From NCBI RefSeq assembly GCF_900099835.1, contig NZ_FNKP01000002.1, forward strand, positions 2,604,001-2,668,000: a stretch of DNA of 64,000 bases, in the 5' to 3' direction. Below, in pieces: positions 53,791-63,810 of this stretch. The notes under the pieces were generated by a model. That model saw only the letters and a program-made list of their open reading frames with translations. It was not told the origin of the DNA and did no database searches. This stretch comes from Paraburkholderia fungorum (GTDB taxonomy: Bacteria > Pseudomonadota > Gammaproteobacteria > Burkholderiales > Burkholderiaceae). A program made the position numbers and the translations under genes. Positions within the stretch are counted from its first letter, which is position 1, and the number at the start of each line of letters is the position of its first letter.

Positions 53791-55740
53791 TCAGTGGCGG
53801 GCATTCGCGGCTGTGTCTTCGGAACTCGTCGCAAGCAACTCGTCGATCTGCGCAATCTCTTCGCCCCTCACCGGTTTGCCTAGTAGAAAGCCCTGGGCGT
53901 GTGTGCAGCCGCACACACGCACGAAATTCAACTGCTCCTGTGTCTCGATGCCTTCCGCCGTGGTCGGCATGCCGATTTCCCGTGCCAGCGCCACGATTCC
54001 GCGAACCACCGCTGCGGATTCGCGCCCGTGCACAGACTCTCGCACGAACGAACTGTCGATCTTCAGCTTGTCGAACGAGAAGCGTACGAGGGTAGACATG
54101 GTGGAAAAGCCGGTACCGAAATCGTCGAGCGCCAGTCCGATTCCCAACGCGCGCAGCCTCGCGACATTGCGCCGGGTAACCACGTCGTCGCTCAACAACA
54201 CAGTTTCCGTGACCTCGATATTAAGGCGCACAGGTGGCAGCTTCGTTCTGCGGAGAATGGCCGAGACCGTCGATGCAAATGATTCTTCGCGCAACTGAAC
54301 CGGCGACACGTTCACGGCGACGATGGCTTTATCGCGCCATTTCACGGCTTCCGTGCAGGACTGCAGCAGCACCCATTCGCCCAATGCGAGGATCAGGCCG
54401 GTGCGTTCCGCGGTCGGAATAAATGCGGACGGTGGCAACTCGCCTCGCGTGGGATGCGTCCAGCGCAACAGCGCTTCACGACCCGTCACCGCACCGCTGC
54501 CGAGGTCGACAATCGGCTGATACTCCATGCGCAAACCGCTGAACGATTTGAGCGCCCCTTCCAGATCGCTGCGCAAAAGACTCAGGCTTTCATCCGATAC
54601 GTGCTTGTCGGCGTCGAACACCGCGAACGCGCTTTTACCGCTGCGTTTGACCGCATACAACGCCCGGTCGGCGCAAATCAGCAATTGCGGTCCTGTTTTC
54701 GCGTGCTCCGGGTAGAGCGCGACGCCGACGCTCGCGCCGATATGCACGAGCGCCTCGCTCAGCGCGAATGGCCGCGCGAGTGTCTTGACGATATGGTCGG
54801 CCAGAACGCGGGCGTCCCGCACCTCTCGCGAGCAGTCGGAAATCGCGACGAATTCGTCGCCCGCGAGACGTCCAACCAGATCGCCGCCGGGCAGAACTTC
54901 ACGCAGACGAGTCGCCGCTTCCTGAAGAATCTGGTCGCCGGCAGCGTGGCCCAGGCTGTCGTTGATGGCCTTGAAACCATCAAGGTCGATCAGCAGAACG
55001 GCAAACGACTGATCCTGCCGGAACGCGCCTAACTCGGTGCGCTCCAGCAGAAGTTCGCTGATACGCGCGCGGTTTGGCAAACCGGTGAGGCTGTCCTGAT
55101 GGGCGAGACGGTGGCTGTTTTCGCGCGCCAGCAACAACGCGACCGTGTCGCGATTGCTGCGCAGCGCCACCGTGAAGAAGCCAGCCGCGCAGAACGGCGC
55201 CTGAAACAGCAGCACGAGCTTGCCGTTACCAGGCGACAGCACCGCGCCGATGCCGAGCAGCGTGAGAATAAACGTGATCTGCAAAAGCGCGAGCCGCGGC
55301 GTGCCGGCGTTGCGCCCCGCCAGTCCGCCGATCACCCCGACCGCACAAACGTTTCCAAGCAGGAAGAGCGTCTGGCTTCCGCTAATGTTGCATAACAGAG
55401 TGCCGAATCCGAACAGCACGCTCCACAGCAGACTCGCCAGCAGAAACGCGGAAGTCGGCGTCGGCCGGTTTTGGGCGCTGCGCACGCGGGACAGCCAGAT
55501 CAACGCAAGCCGGACCATGAGCAACGCGATGACGGCGCCGCCCCACGCTGCATAGAGGGGAATGGGATAGAGGTAATACGCGGTGGCGCAAACGCTGATT
55601 TCGCAGATCGACGCGAATACGATCGATAAGGTACGCGTGAACAGATTTGCAAGCAGGATCTGCCGATTGTCCGCGCTCAGGTTTTGAGCGGAAGACACGA
55701 CCCACTTGAAAAATGGAGACCTTGGTTCGCTAAAAGCCAT
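53791..55740 (-). CDS. Membrane GGDEF-EAL protein
   Basis: A 649-residue c-di-GMP protein. About six N-terminal helices (30-190), then a GGDEF domain (about 215-375) with the motif AGDEF instead of GGDEF, and an EAL domain (about 385-640) with TGREALLRW, VNVSPVQL, NIEVTET, LDDFGTGFS, LKIDSSFV and TAEGIET. The EAL residues look complete, so phosphodiesterase activity is likely; the AGDEF site may be active or regulatory. Start ATG at 55740, or 55773. Confidence 0.92.
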   Translation of the reverse strand: MAFSEPRSPFFKWVVSSAQNLSADNRQILLANLFTRTLSIVFASICEISVCATAYYLYPIPLYAAWGGAVIALLMVRLALIWLSRVRSAQNRPTPTSAFLLASLLWSVLFGFGTLLCNISGSQTLFLLGNVCAVGVIGGLAGRNAGTPRLALLQITFILTLLGIGAVLSPGNGKLVLLFQAPFCAAGFFTVALRSNRDTVALLLARENSHRLAHQDSLTGLPNRARISELLLERTELGAFRQDQSFAVLLIDLDGFKAINDSLGHAAGDQILQEAATRLREVLPGGDLVGRLAGDEFVAISDCSREVRDARVLADHIVKTLARPFALSEALVHIGASVGVALYPEHAKTGPQLLICADRALYAVKRSGKSAFAVFDADKHVSDESLSLLRSDLEGALKSFSGLRMEYQPIVDLGSGAVTGREALLRWTHPTRGELPPSAFIPTAERTGLILALGEWVLLQSCTEAVKWRDKAIVAVNVSPVQLREESFASTVSAILRRTKLPPVRLNIEVTETVLLSDDVVTRRNVARLRALGIGLALDDFGTGFSTMSTLVRFSFDKLKIDSSFVRESVHGRESAAVVRGIVALAREIGMPTTAEGIETQEQLNFVRVCGCTHAQGFLLGKPVRGEEIAQIDELLATSSEDTAANARH

Positions 55741-55980
55741 GACCTGCGCATTTCTGATGGTTGGTGGACTCAAACGGTCGTGCGCAGCAATTATTACGTA
55801 AACTTAATTCGTCAGGTTATTCGGGGAGGAGGTGTTGTCAAAAGTGTCGCATTTCGACATGAAGCGCCGGTGTCTGCGCGCCTGCGAGCGGGCAAATTTC
55901 ACGCGTGTTGTGTGGGACTGACCACAGGCTACGTTGTCGTTACCGCTCTGAACTTTGCCGCGCTGGACCGTTGCGCGCGT

Positions 55981-56955
55981 TCAGAACCGGTAACCGATAC
56001 CGCCCAGAATCACATCAGTGTCGCGGCTATAGCGGGTCATCACGCGATTCCACGTGACGCGCGCCGACCAGTTGCGTGTGACGCGATACGACGCCGACAT
56101 CGACACGAGGCCGGACAGGATGCCGTCACCGCTCGTTCTGGTGTCGCCCGAATCGCCATGATGGATCGCCGCGTAAGCGCCCGCGCCGACGCCGAGCGAC
56201 AGGCGCTCGTCGAGGAACGCGCGGGTCAGCCACAGTTGCGCGGTCGCGCCGTCCCGACGCGCGGTCAGGCCGCTGCCTTCGTGCAGATAGCCGACCGTGG
56301 CGTCGAGATAGTTCGTCAATCCACGCCGGTACTCGATCGCTTCAGCCCACGAAGTCTGCGATTCGAGACTGTTCAGGATCGTCGTGCCGGCCATCAACGT
56401 GATTTCGTTGTTCGTGACCTTGCTCGTGCGCGGCAGTGCGAAATCGCGCGGGCCCGGCGTGTCGGGTGCGTCCAGTTGATAGCCGATGCCGAGCATGACC
56501 GCCGTAGTCGACTCCCCGCCCGCCACCTGCACGTGATTGAGTTGCAGATTGCCGGTCCAGCGGTGCGACGAATACCACGTGGCACGCGCGCTATAAACGA
56601 CGCCCCAGCCATGAGTGTTCGAATAGCCCGCGCCTTGCGAAGCGGCTTCGGTATCGAAGTAGCGATAAGGGCCGACGCCGAGCGAAAAGACCAGGCGTCG
56701 CTGCATCAGCGGAAGTCGTCCCCACAATTGGGCGACCGGTCCATCGCGGTGATGATCGGGGATATGGCCTTCATTGAGCCACGTGAGACTGCCTGCGAAA
56801 TACTGGTTAATACCTTCGGTGTAATCGAGTGCCCACGAATAGGAGTGGGCGTGCCCGCCGGTTAACGGGCCAGCGTAGAAAGAAATCTCCTGAGCAGACG
56901 CACCGCGCGCGCACAGGGCGGCAGCGGCGCAGGCAAGGATCCTCGTGAATTGCAT
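55981..56955 (-). CDS. Outer-membrane beta-barrel protein with internal duplication
   Basis: A 324-residue protein with signal peptide (ILACAAAALCARGASA) and a C-terminal aromatic (GGIGYRF), as in outer-membrane barrels. Two halves share WA-x-x-x-[DE]Y-x-x-G-[LI]-x-x-Y, EG, RDG-x-x-AQLW and RL-x-x-SLGVG (residues about 40-115 and 200-280). Function unknown. Confidence 0.75.
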   Translation of the reverse strand: MQFTRILACAAAALCARGASAQEISFYAGPLTGGHAHSYSWALDYTEGINQYFAGSLTWLNEGHIPDHHRDGPVAQLWGRLPLMQRRLVFSLGVGPYRYFDTEAASQGAGYSNTHGWGVVYSARATWYSSHRWTGNLQLNHVQVAGGESTTAVMLGIGYQLDAPDTPGPRDFALPRTSKVTNNEITLMAGTTILNSLESQTSWAEAIEYRRGLTNYLDATVGYLHEGSGLTARRDGATAQLWLTRAFLDERLSLGVGAGAYAAIHHGDSGDTRTSGDGILSGLVSMSASYRVTRNWSARVTWNRVMTRYSRDTDVILGGIGYRF

Positions 56956-57462
56956 CGTCGTGGTAGATGTCGGTTCGTAGTGGGAAGCACAGCGGCTAAC
57001 AGCTAACGAATCCAGTCGTTGCCTGTGGAAATTGTGGCACGACCTCGCTCATTCAATATGAATTACGCTAACAATCGGCATTCGCATTACGCGAATAAAT
57101 GCCTGAAAAAACATTACTATTTATGACGATGAAATTATTCGAATTTCGAGAGCTTTGATTTAAGGCGATTTTTTTGTATTCCGCCATTAAGCGTAGTCTA
57201 TTTTCACGAGTACCGGAGTTGTCATGGAGCGTAAAATACGGAAATAAAACGATATGTGGCTGCTGAATAATTTGCGCTGAATGCCGCCCGGTTTTCACGC
57301 TTCTGGGCGCCTCTTGTCGGCCGCCCGTGCGGGGACTTTCGGTATGATGGCGGACTCGCGCCGCAACGAAAGTTCGCGCAGGCGGGCTGCGCAGATCGCG
57401 CAGCGATTCGCCGCAAGGCGCCGCTCATTCATCCATTCACGACAATTCAGAGGAAGACAGCC
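56956..57462. other. Intergenic, 507 bases
   Basis: An AT-rich stretch (about 57050-57260) stands out from neighbours. No gene recognised; ppnP promoter expected toward the right end. Confidence 0.4.
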
Positions 57463-57783
57463 ATGTCGGCAGCAACCCAATTCGATCAGGTTTCCGTTAT
57501 CAAACGTGCCAACGTTTATTTCGACGGCAAGTGCGTGTCCCATACAGTTCTGTTTGCCGACGGCACGCGCAAGACGCTCGGCATCATCCTGCCGGGCACG
57601 CTCAACTTCGGCACAGACGCGCCGGAACTGATGGAAGTTCAGGCCGGCCAATGCCGCATCCGTCTCGAAGGCAGCGAAGAATGGAAGACGTATGGCGCTG
57701 GCGAATCGTTTTCGGTCCCGGGCAAGAGCCGCTTCGATATCGACGTGACTGAAACGCTCGATTACATTTGCAGCTATCTGTAA
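57463..57783 (+). CDS. ppnP: Pyrimidine/purine nucleoside phosphorylase PpnP
   Basis: A 106-residue cupin-like enzyme matching the DUF1255/PpnP family over its full length: [40 protein letters not shown] and [14 protein letters not shown]. It phosphorolyses nucleosides. ATG at 57463 after GAGGAAGACAGCC. A 7-bp hairpin follows. Confidence 0.93.
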   Translation: MSAATQFDQVSVIKRANVYFDGKCVSHTVLFADGTRKTLGIILPGTLNFGTDAPELMEVQAGQCRIRLEGSEEWKTYGAGESFSVPGKSRFDIDVTETLDYICSYL

Positions 57784-57797
57784 GAACCGCGCATGAA

Positions 57798-57822
57798 GGC
57801 ACAGGCGACCTTCGTCTGTGCC
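57798..57822 (+). terminator. Short hairpin after ppnP
   Basis: A 7-bp stem GGCACAG / CTGTGCC 14 bases after the ppnP stop; no U run, so weak. The remaining 380 bases up to 58201 hold no gene I can support. Confidence 0.4.
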
Positions 57823-58201
57823 GGAGAAGAACCTGATCACCCTGTTCGCAATGCTTTCTGACGCGTTGCAGAGCGCGCACACAGCGCTCAAATCCATACA
57901 TCCAATCAGCGTTTCGTAATGCACCGTAAGGACTCGCGGTAACAACGCGCGCCTGTCGGATATTCCATTGAACTATCCCGTCGACAGTCGATCCGTTAGA
58001 AGATGAAGTGAACACTTCAGGCACTCGTGCAGGAACACTGCATCCACCAACTCGCAATTGGGAGTGCCTGAAATCCATCTCAGGGAATGATGCAATCAAT
58101 AGCAGTCCGATGCTGCGGCTCGCATTGTTCGAGTGATTCGCGCCGCCCTGTTCCTGTCATCTACTGCGTATCGGTCCATGCGCGCCAACGGAGATACTCC
58201 C

Positions 58202-58675
58202 TTGCGAATCCCCAAAATTACCGTCCTCTTTCTGATCACTCTGCTGTCGGGTTGTGCAACTTACCGGATGCACGAAGCGCGAGAACAAACCGGCGAACTC
58301 GTCGGGTCAAATATTCTCGATCTGGTGCAATCGGTCGGTATTCCCGACAAGACAATGAAAGTGATTAGCACGGGAGGCCCGACTGACCGGATGACCGCTC
58401 AGTGGAATTTCTCCAATTCGGACTCTGCGTTAGATATGACCCTCGTCCTGCTCGACGTGAAAGTGGGCGGCGCAGGCAAATGCAGCATGACAGCGACCGT
58501 GGATCGCTGGGGCGGCAAGGTACTCGCCGTCAACTTTCCGCAGGCGCATAGCGACAGCATCGGATCGGATTACAGCGCCTGTGAGCCTCTGGTAGAAGAA
58601 GCAATTACGCACATGCCGCATACGCCAATCAATCCAAAATACGATGCGTTCGCTCTGGTCGGCGCGGCGAAGTAA
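58202..58675 (+). CDS. Hypothetical lipoprotein
   Basis: A 157-residue lipoprotein with lipobox LLSGC (signal MRIPKITVLFLITLLSGC). The TTG at 58202 has GGAG 8 bases upstream and gives a normal signal; an ATG at 58178 gives a longer N-terminus without ribosome site. The mature part carries Cys in AGKCSMTATVD and YSACEPL. Family not recognised. Confidence 0.7.
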   Translation: MRIPKITVLFLITLLSGCATYRMHEAREQTGELVGSNILDLVQSVGIPDKTMKVISTGGPTDRMTAQWNFSNSDSALDMTLVLLDVKVGGAGKCSMTATVDRWGGKVLAVNFPQAHSDSIGSDYSACEPLVEEAITHMPHTPINPKYDAFALVGAAK

Positions 58676-58755
58676 TACTGTTCTCCGTTCGCGACAACAC
58701 AGCATAAATAACAGTACTTTCGTATTGCCGACATAGCCTGCGTCGGCAATACGAA

Positions 58756-59085
58756 TTACTTGCCCTCGGGCAGGCCTCCGTGAAAAGGCCCGAATAAATG
58801 CGCCGCCATCACTGCCATCAGCAACGCGCCGAGACCGGCCGAAGTGGCATCCGCCGTGATGCGAATATCGAAATCGCCGACACGACAAATCAGCAGATAA
58901 CCCACCACAAAATTAAACGCTCCCCACAGCACATTGACCATGGCTGAGGACAGGCCTTTACCTGGCGGCTTCGCAAACGGACTCTGAAAAGACCGGCCCA
59001 TCATTCCACTGACAAAGTGCGGAATGGCATTGGCGACAAACGCTCCGCCAAAGAAGTACGAAAGGTAATGGTGATACGGCGGCAT
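58756..59085 (-). CDS. Hypothetical membrane protein
   Basis: A 109-residue protein with about three helices (YLSYFFGGAFVANAIPHFVS, VLWGAFNFVVGYLLI, LGALLMAVMAAHLFG). Divergent from marR across the 20-bp inverted repeat, so probably controlled by it. Function unknown. Confidence 0.78.
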   Translation of the reverse strand: MPPYHHYLSYFFGGAFVANAIPHFVSGMMGRSFQSPFAKPPGKGLSSAMVNVLWGAFNFVVGYLLICRVGDFDIRITADATSAGLGALLMAVMAAHLFGPFHGGLPEGK

Positions 59086-59133
59086 CTGAACGCTCTCCCA
59101 TCGTCACAACGACGTGTGAGCCAAGATTCTCAC

Positions 59134-59178
59134 TATTCAGCCAAACTTGCAAGTTTACCTTGCAAGTTTGGCTGAATA
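59134..59178. promoter_or_regulatory. Perfect 20-bp inverted repeat, probable MarR operator
   Basis: TATTCAGCCAAACTTGCAAG and its exact reverse complement, separated by TTTAC. The left side contains the self-palindrome AACTTGCAAGTT. It sits between the divergent membrane-protein and marR genes and should control both. Confidence 0.85.
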
Positions 59179-59223
59179 AATTCATGCTTGATACCTGCTC
59201 AATCTGAATACGCTCCGAAGCAC

Positions 59224-59652
59224 ATGCCCAGTAAAACTTTCCAGCAATCCGTCCTCGATCTGATGCAGGCGGTCGGACTGCTGCTGCGCCGCGCCCGCAA
59301 TGAAGGCGGCACCAGCGAGCTTTCAATGACCGAATCGGTGGTCATGTCGCGACTGGCGAATGACGGTCCGGCCACCACCGCAGCACTCGCACGCGCCGAA
59401 GGCATGAAGCCGCAGTCGATGGGCACGACCGTCAATTCGCTCGAAGAAATGGGCATCGTGAAGCGCAAACCGCATGCAACAGACGGCCGGCAAATGCTGA
59501 TCGAGCTCACGCCAAAAGGCGTTCAGCTGCGCAAGCAGAATCGCGAGGCCAAGCAGATGTGGCTCTCGCAGGCTATCGCCGAACTCGACGCCGATGAGCG
59601 CGATACCTTGTTCAGAGCCGCCGACATCATCAGAAAGCTGGCGGGGAAATGA
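59224..59652 (+). CDS. MarR-family regulator
   Basis: A 142-residue winged-helix repressor (SMTESVVMSRLANDGPATTA, QSMGTTVNSLEEMGIVKRKP, HATDGRQMLIELT). The ATG at 59224 was chosen over 59188. Translationally coupled (ATGA) to the EmrB-type exporter. Confidence 0.92.
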   Translation: MPSKTFQQSVLDLMQAVGLLLRRARNEGGTSELSMTESVVMSRLANDGPATTAALARAEGMKPQSMGTTVNSLEEMGIVKRKPHATDGRQMLIELTPKGVQLRKQNREAKQMWLSQAIAELDADERDTLFRAADIIRKLAGK

Positions 59653-61040
59653 GCAGCAAAAGCGGCAGCAATAGCGTCGACGCGCTGGTCTGGAAAGTGG
59701 CGATCGTCGCCGTGATCGGACCGTTCATGACGCAGATCGATTCGACCGTCGTCAATGTCTCGCTGTCGGCGATAAGCCACGCACTCGATTCGTCGATAGC
59801 GACTGCGCAATGGATCGTCAGCGGCTATTTGCTGGCTATGGCGTTAATGCTTCCGCTCAATGGCTGGCTCGTCGACCGGATTGGCGCGAAGCGTCTCTAT
59901 CTGATCGGCTTTGCGAGCTTTACATTGGCGTCGGTTCTATGCGGCGCGGCGCAAACAATGACGGAGTTGATCTGCGCACGCGTATTTCAGGGGCTGATAG
60001 GCGGTGTGCTCGCGCCCATGACGCAAATGATGATTGCGCGCGTAGCAGGAAAAAACATGGCGCGTGTGATGGGCTACGCCACGTTGCCCATTCTGCTCGG
60101 CCCCATTCTCGGTCCGGTATTGGCGGGTGCGGTTCTCGCCCACTCCACGTGGTCGTGGCTGTTCTATCTCAACGTGCCGGTCGGCATTCTCGGCGTCGCA
60201 CTGGCCGCGTTGCTGCTTCCCGGCGACACTCTGGCCTCACAGAAGCGCCCATTCGATTTCGTCGGCTTTGCGCTTATTTCACCGGGACTCGTGGCTGTTA
60301 TCTACGGGCTGCAGAACGCTTCGCGTAACGACGGACGCTGGCTTCTACTGGCGGGCTGCCTCTGTCTGGCGGGCTTTCTGCTGCACTCGGCACGCAAGGG
60401 CAATTCCGCATTGATCGACGTGCGGATTTTTGCGAACCGCACGTTCTCCGTCGCCGCCATTACGCAGTTTTTCGCCAATGGCGTGATGTTTGGCCGGCAA
60501 CTCGTGGTGCCTTTATACCTGATCGCGGGCTGCGGGTTGTCGGCCGCACATGCGGGCTGGCTCGTCGCGTCGACCGGCGTCGGCATGATGTGCTCGTTTC
60601 CGCTAATGGGATTTCTGACAGAGAGATTCGGCTGCCGCAAAGTCGCGGCTGGAGGCGCGTTGCTGGCCTTCCTGAGCACACTGGCGTTCCTGTGGATGAC
60701 AGCGCACCAATTCTCGGCCACATGGGCCGTCATCAGCCTGTTTCTGGCCGGCGCCGGGCAGGGAACGATCAGCATTCCATCGATATCGGCCGCCTATTCG
60801 TCGATTCCGAAAGCGAGGTTGCCCGTCGCCAATACGGCGCTCAATATCGCGCAAAGAATCAGCGGCCCGATAGCGACGACGCTCCTCGCCGTGGTCATCT
60901 CGTTGACCACACAGAGCCCTGCTAGTGCCGAACCCCGGCAATTCCTCGTGGCCTTTGCGGCACTCAGCGCTCTGCATTTGCTGGCTTTCGCAGCGGCGCT
61001 TTTACTTCCGCTACGAATTCAACGCGCCGCCGAAGCCTGA
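59649..61040 (+). CDS. EmrB/QacA-type (DHA2) MFS drug exporter
   Basis: A 463-residue, about 14-helix exporter: TQIDSTVVNVSLSAISHALD, WLVDRIGAKRLYLIGF, RVFQGLIGGVLAPMTQM and GPILGPVLAG. Overlaps marR by 4 bases, forming a repressor-pump operon. Confidence 0.92.
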   Translation: MSSKSGSNSVDALVWKVAIVAVIGPFMTQIDSTVVNVSLSAISHALDSSIATAQWIVSGYLLAMALMLPLNGWLVDRIGAKRLYLIGFASFTLASVLCGAAQTMTELICARVFQGLIGGVLAPMTQMMIARVAGKNMARVMGYATLPILLGPILGPVLAGAVLAHSTWSWLFYLNVPVGILGVALAALLLPGDTLASQKRPFDFVGFALISPGLVAVIYGLQNASRNDGRWLLLAGCLCLAGFLLHSARKGNSALIDVRIFANRTFSVAAITQFFANGVMFGRQLVVPLYLIAGCGLSAAHAGWLVASTGVGMMCSFPLMGFLTERFGCRKVAAGGALLAFLSTLAFLWMTAHQFSATWAVISLFLAGAGQGTISIPSISAAYSSIPKARLPVANTALNIAQRISGPIATTLLAVVISLTTQSPASAEPRQFLVAFAALSALHLLAFAAALLLPLRIQRAAEA

Positions 61041-61083
61041 CTTACCTTGGCAATTCAGGCCCGGCGATCTGCTCTTGATACGC

Positions 61084-61539
61084 TTATTGAGTCGACGCGT
61101 GCGTCCTGAGGAAGGGCACAAAACCATTCTGCGTCTTGAGGATTTTCTCTGCGCACTCGTCGTAATCCGAACCCTTCGCACCGTCGGGCCCGTACATACC
61201 GCGGCATTGCGCGAACAGGGTGAGCGTCGCGCCGCTACCCTTCGCGTCGCGGCTCGCTGAAAATGCGGCTTCGCCCGAGTCGTAAGGCGCGTCGGTTTCG
61301 ATAGCGACCGCGTCGGCTCGCGTCACCTTCGTCTCGGAGTGTTGTTCGATATAGCGTTTGGTCAGCGCCCAGGCCGCGTCGCAATTCGCCGGAACGCAAT
61401 CGACCGCCGCGTTACGTTGCGCGTCGGCGAGACCGCTTTCGTTGTGGAGGAATTGCTGCGCCTTCGTCTCCTGCTTCTCAGGCGATGAGCAACCAGCCAA
61501 TGCAAGCGCAACCAGCGCAAAAGCAGCGATCTTCTTCAC
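61084..61539 (-). CDS. Hypothetical lipoprotein
   Basis: A 151-residue lipoprotein: MKKIAAFALVALALAGCSS with lipobox ALAGC. The GTG at 61539 has GAGGTG 6 bases upstream, better than the GTG at 61560. Mature part has VDCVPANCDAAW and AQCRGMYGPDGA with four Cys. Not recognised. Confidence 0.75.
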   Translation of the reverse strand: MKKIAAFALVALALAGCSSPEKQETKAQQFLHNESGLADAQRNAAVDCVPANCDAAWALTKRYIEQHSETKVTRADAVAIETDAPYDSGEAAFSASRDAKGSGATLTLFAQCRGMYGPDGAKGSDYDECAEKILKTQNGFVPFLRTHASTQ

Positions 61540-61692
61540 GGATAACACCTCTATAGCCACGTTCGAGCGCGATTATAGCTGTGCGCAGCGGGCTTTCGCA
61601 GAATTGGCGTCCGTGGTCTCACGTGCATTCGCGCGCCGGAATGCCTGGCGCGAATCAATGTGAAGACAAATGTCAGCGTGGCGCCTGCAACG

Positions 61693-63225
61693 TTAAAGCT
61701 GGAACTGCGCGACCGAATCAACCAGCCGCGCGGCCTGCTGCCTCAGGCTCTCGGCGGCCGCCGCACTCTGTTCGACCAGCGCGGCGTTCTGCTGCGTGGT
61801 CTGATCCATCTGACCCACCGCTGCGCCCACCTGCTCGACGCCGCTACTCTGCTCTGCACTTGCCCGGCTGATCTCGCTCACGATGACCGTCACGCGTTGA
61901 ATCGCGCCGACGATCTGCGCCATCGTCGCGCCCGCTTCGTCGACCAGCGCGTTGCCGTGATCGACCCGCGCGACGCTCGCCGAGATCAGCGACTGGATCT
62001 CGCGTGCCGCCTGGGCGCTGCGCTGCGCGAGGCTGCGCACCTCGGTTGCGACGACCGCGAAGCCGCGGCCCTGCTCGCCCGCGCGCGCCGCTTCGACGGC
62101 CGCGTTGAGCGCGAGAATATTGGTCTGGGCCGCAATACCGTCGATGATGCCGATGATGTCCGCGATCTTGCGCGAACTCTCGTTGATGCCCTTCATGGTC
62201 TCGACGACCTGGCTCACCACGTTGCCGCCCTTCAGCGCAACCGACGAAGCGCCCGACGCCAGGTTGCTCGCTTCACGTGCATTTTCGGCGTTCTGCCTGA
62301 CAGTGGCGCTGAGTTGTTCCATCGACGCCGCCGTCTGCTGAAGCGCGCTCGCCTGTTCCTCGGTTCGCTGGCTCAGGTCCGCGTTGCCGGACGCGATCTG
62401 CGCCGAGCCGGTCGCGATGGAGTCGCTACTGTTGCGCACCTGGCCGACGATATCCGCGAGCGAGACGGTCATCGCCTTCATCGCGGCCATCAGGCTCTCG
62501 GTGTCGCCCGGTTGCACGTGCAGGTCGACATCGAGCTTGCCCTGAGCGATCTGGCGCGCCGCTTCGCGTGCGTCGTCGGGCTCGCCGCCGAGCTTGCGCG
62601 TCATCGCACGCGAAAACATCACGGCGCCTGCAATACCGGCCAGCACCGTCAGCGCCAACGCGCCGAAGCTCACGAAGATTGCGCGCGTCTGCTTCGCCCT
62701 GGCCAATGCGCCCGCCGCAGCGGCCCGCTGGACAATCTTGACACCGGACTCGCGCAGCAGGATTACCGGCTCCCGGTCGATGCCGTCCATCGCCTGATCG
62801 CCGACGGCGATATCGAAGCCCGACGCCTTCAACTGGTCGAGTGCCTTGCGATACGCCTGCCCCATCTCCTTGTGCAGAACATTGAATCGTTCGATCTTCG
62901 TGCGCGCTTCGCCGGGCGGCAATTCGACCGCGAGCTTTTCGGTGGCGGACTGCACAGCCTGCTCGTATTTCTGGAACGCGCTCCAGTACTTGTCGAGTTG
63001 CTGAGGATTCTTGCCGCGCAGCACGATGTCCTTGCCGTTCTGCACCTGGTTCTTGAAAGCGATCAGCGCATCGGACACCTGGCGGGCTTGAGCACCATCT
63101 ACCTCGATGATCCGTTCGTATGCGCTGGCGGCATCGTTCATCTGGAAAACCCCGAACAACCCCGCCACCGATGCCACCAGCAACGCAGCCCCCAACGCCA
63201 GGGGAAGTTGATGGACCAGTTTCAT
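61693..63225 (-). CDS. Methyl-accepting chemotaxis protein (Tar/Tsr type)
   Basis: A 510-residue chemoreceptor: helix 1 ([20 protein letters not shown]), four-helix periplasmic domain, helix 2 near 185-205, HAMP, and signalling hairpin [40 protein letters not shown]. No C-terminal CheR/CheB pentapeptide (ends FQL). Ligand unknown. Confidence 0.94.
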   Translation of the reverse strand: MKLVHQLPLALGAALLVASVAGLFGVFQMNDAASAYERIIEVDGAQARQVSDALIAFKNQVQNGKDIVLRGKNPQQLDKYWSAFQKYEQAVQSATEKLAVELPPGEARTKIERFNVLHKEMGQAYRKALDQLKASGFDIAVGDQAMDGIDREPVILLRESGVKIVQRAAAAGALARAKQTRAIFVSFGALALTVLAGIAGAVMFSRAMTRKLGGEPDDAREAARQIAQGKLDVDLHVQPGDTESLMAAMKAMTVSLADIVGQVRNSSDSIATGSAQIASGNADLSQRTEEQASALQQTAASMEQLSATVRQNAENAREASNLASGASSVALKGGNVVSQVVETMKGINESSRKIADIIGIIDGIAAQTNILALNAAVEAARAGEQGRGFAVVATEVRSLAQRSAQAAREIQSLISASVARVDHGNALVDEAGATMAQIVGAIQRVTVIVSEISRASAEQSSGVEQVGAAVGQMDQTTQQNAALVEQSAAAAESLRQQAARLVDSVAQFQL

Positions 63226-63810
63226 GTATCAGCCTCTTAAGTAAAGCCCACGCTCTGAACGCGGGCTATGCCGACACGCTTTGCCATGTAGCTGATGGCG
63301 AGATCGAAAGCGTGTCGGGTCTCCGTTAATTTTTTTGGCGAGGCATCTTACGGAATCGCTTTCTGGTCTTGATTGTTGACGCGATTGCCGAGGTTTCGAC
63401 GATGACCCGATTTTTTATCGATACGCGGGCCGGGTGGCCAGGGGCCGGACTTATCGCCTCGATTCGCTAACGATATTGGAGGATAGGGCACACGTCTCTG
63501 CATAAAAGTGAGTTTCAATGGCACTTTTGTTAGCTGACGTCATGCGGCCAACTTCAGATAGACGGATGCGGCGAGGGCGTCGCCTGTCGAACACAAGAAA
63601 AACCAGGCGACCGAATTGGCAGGGATGGACTGCGGAGACGCTCGCGGCTCTGGTGAGCCGTCGAGGTACGGGTGATGCAATGGGTGTTTGCCGCGCCAAA
63701 GCTGGCTCGACAGAAGGTCACGAGCGCGACAAGCCACCGTTAATTAGCGTGGCCGTCGCGCCTCTTCTCTACCTGCACCATCTATTCGGTTAAAGGCGTT
63801 TGCGCAGCCT
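63226..63810. other. Region without a supported gene
   Basis: Several short overlapping frames on both strands but none with a ribosome site and recognisable content. Confidence 0.4.

Noticed and set aside
61660..63240. 526-codon plus-strand frame opposite the chemoreceptor
   Set aside because: Antisense shadow of a fully recognisable chemotaxis protein; content is His/Arg-rich without domains.
63518..63793. Short frames on both strands near the right end
   Set aside because: Mutually overlapping, no clear start context and no recognised family; could be a mobile-element scar but I cannot support it.
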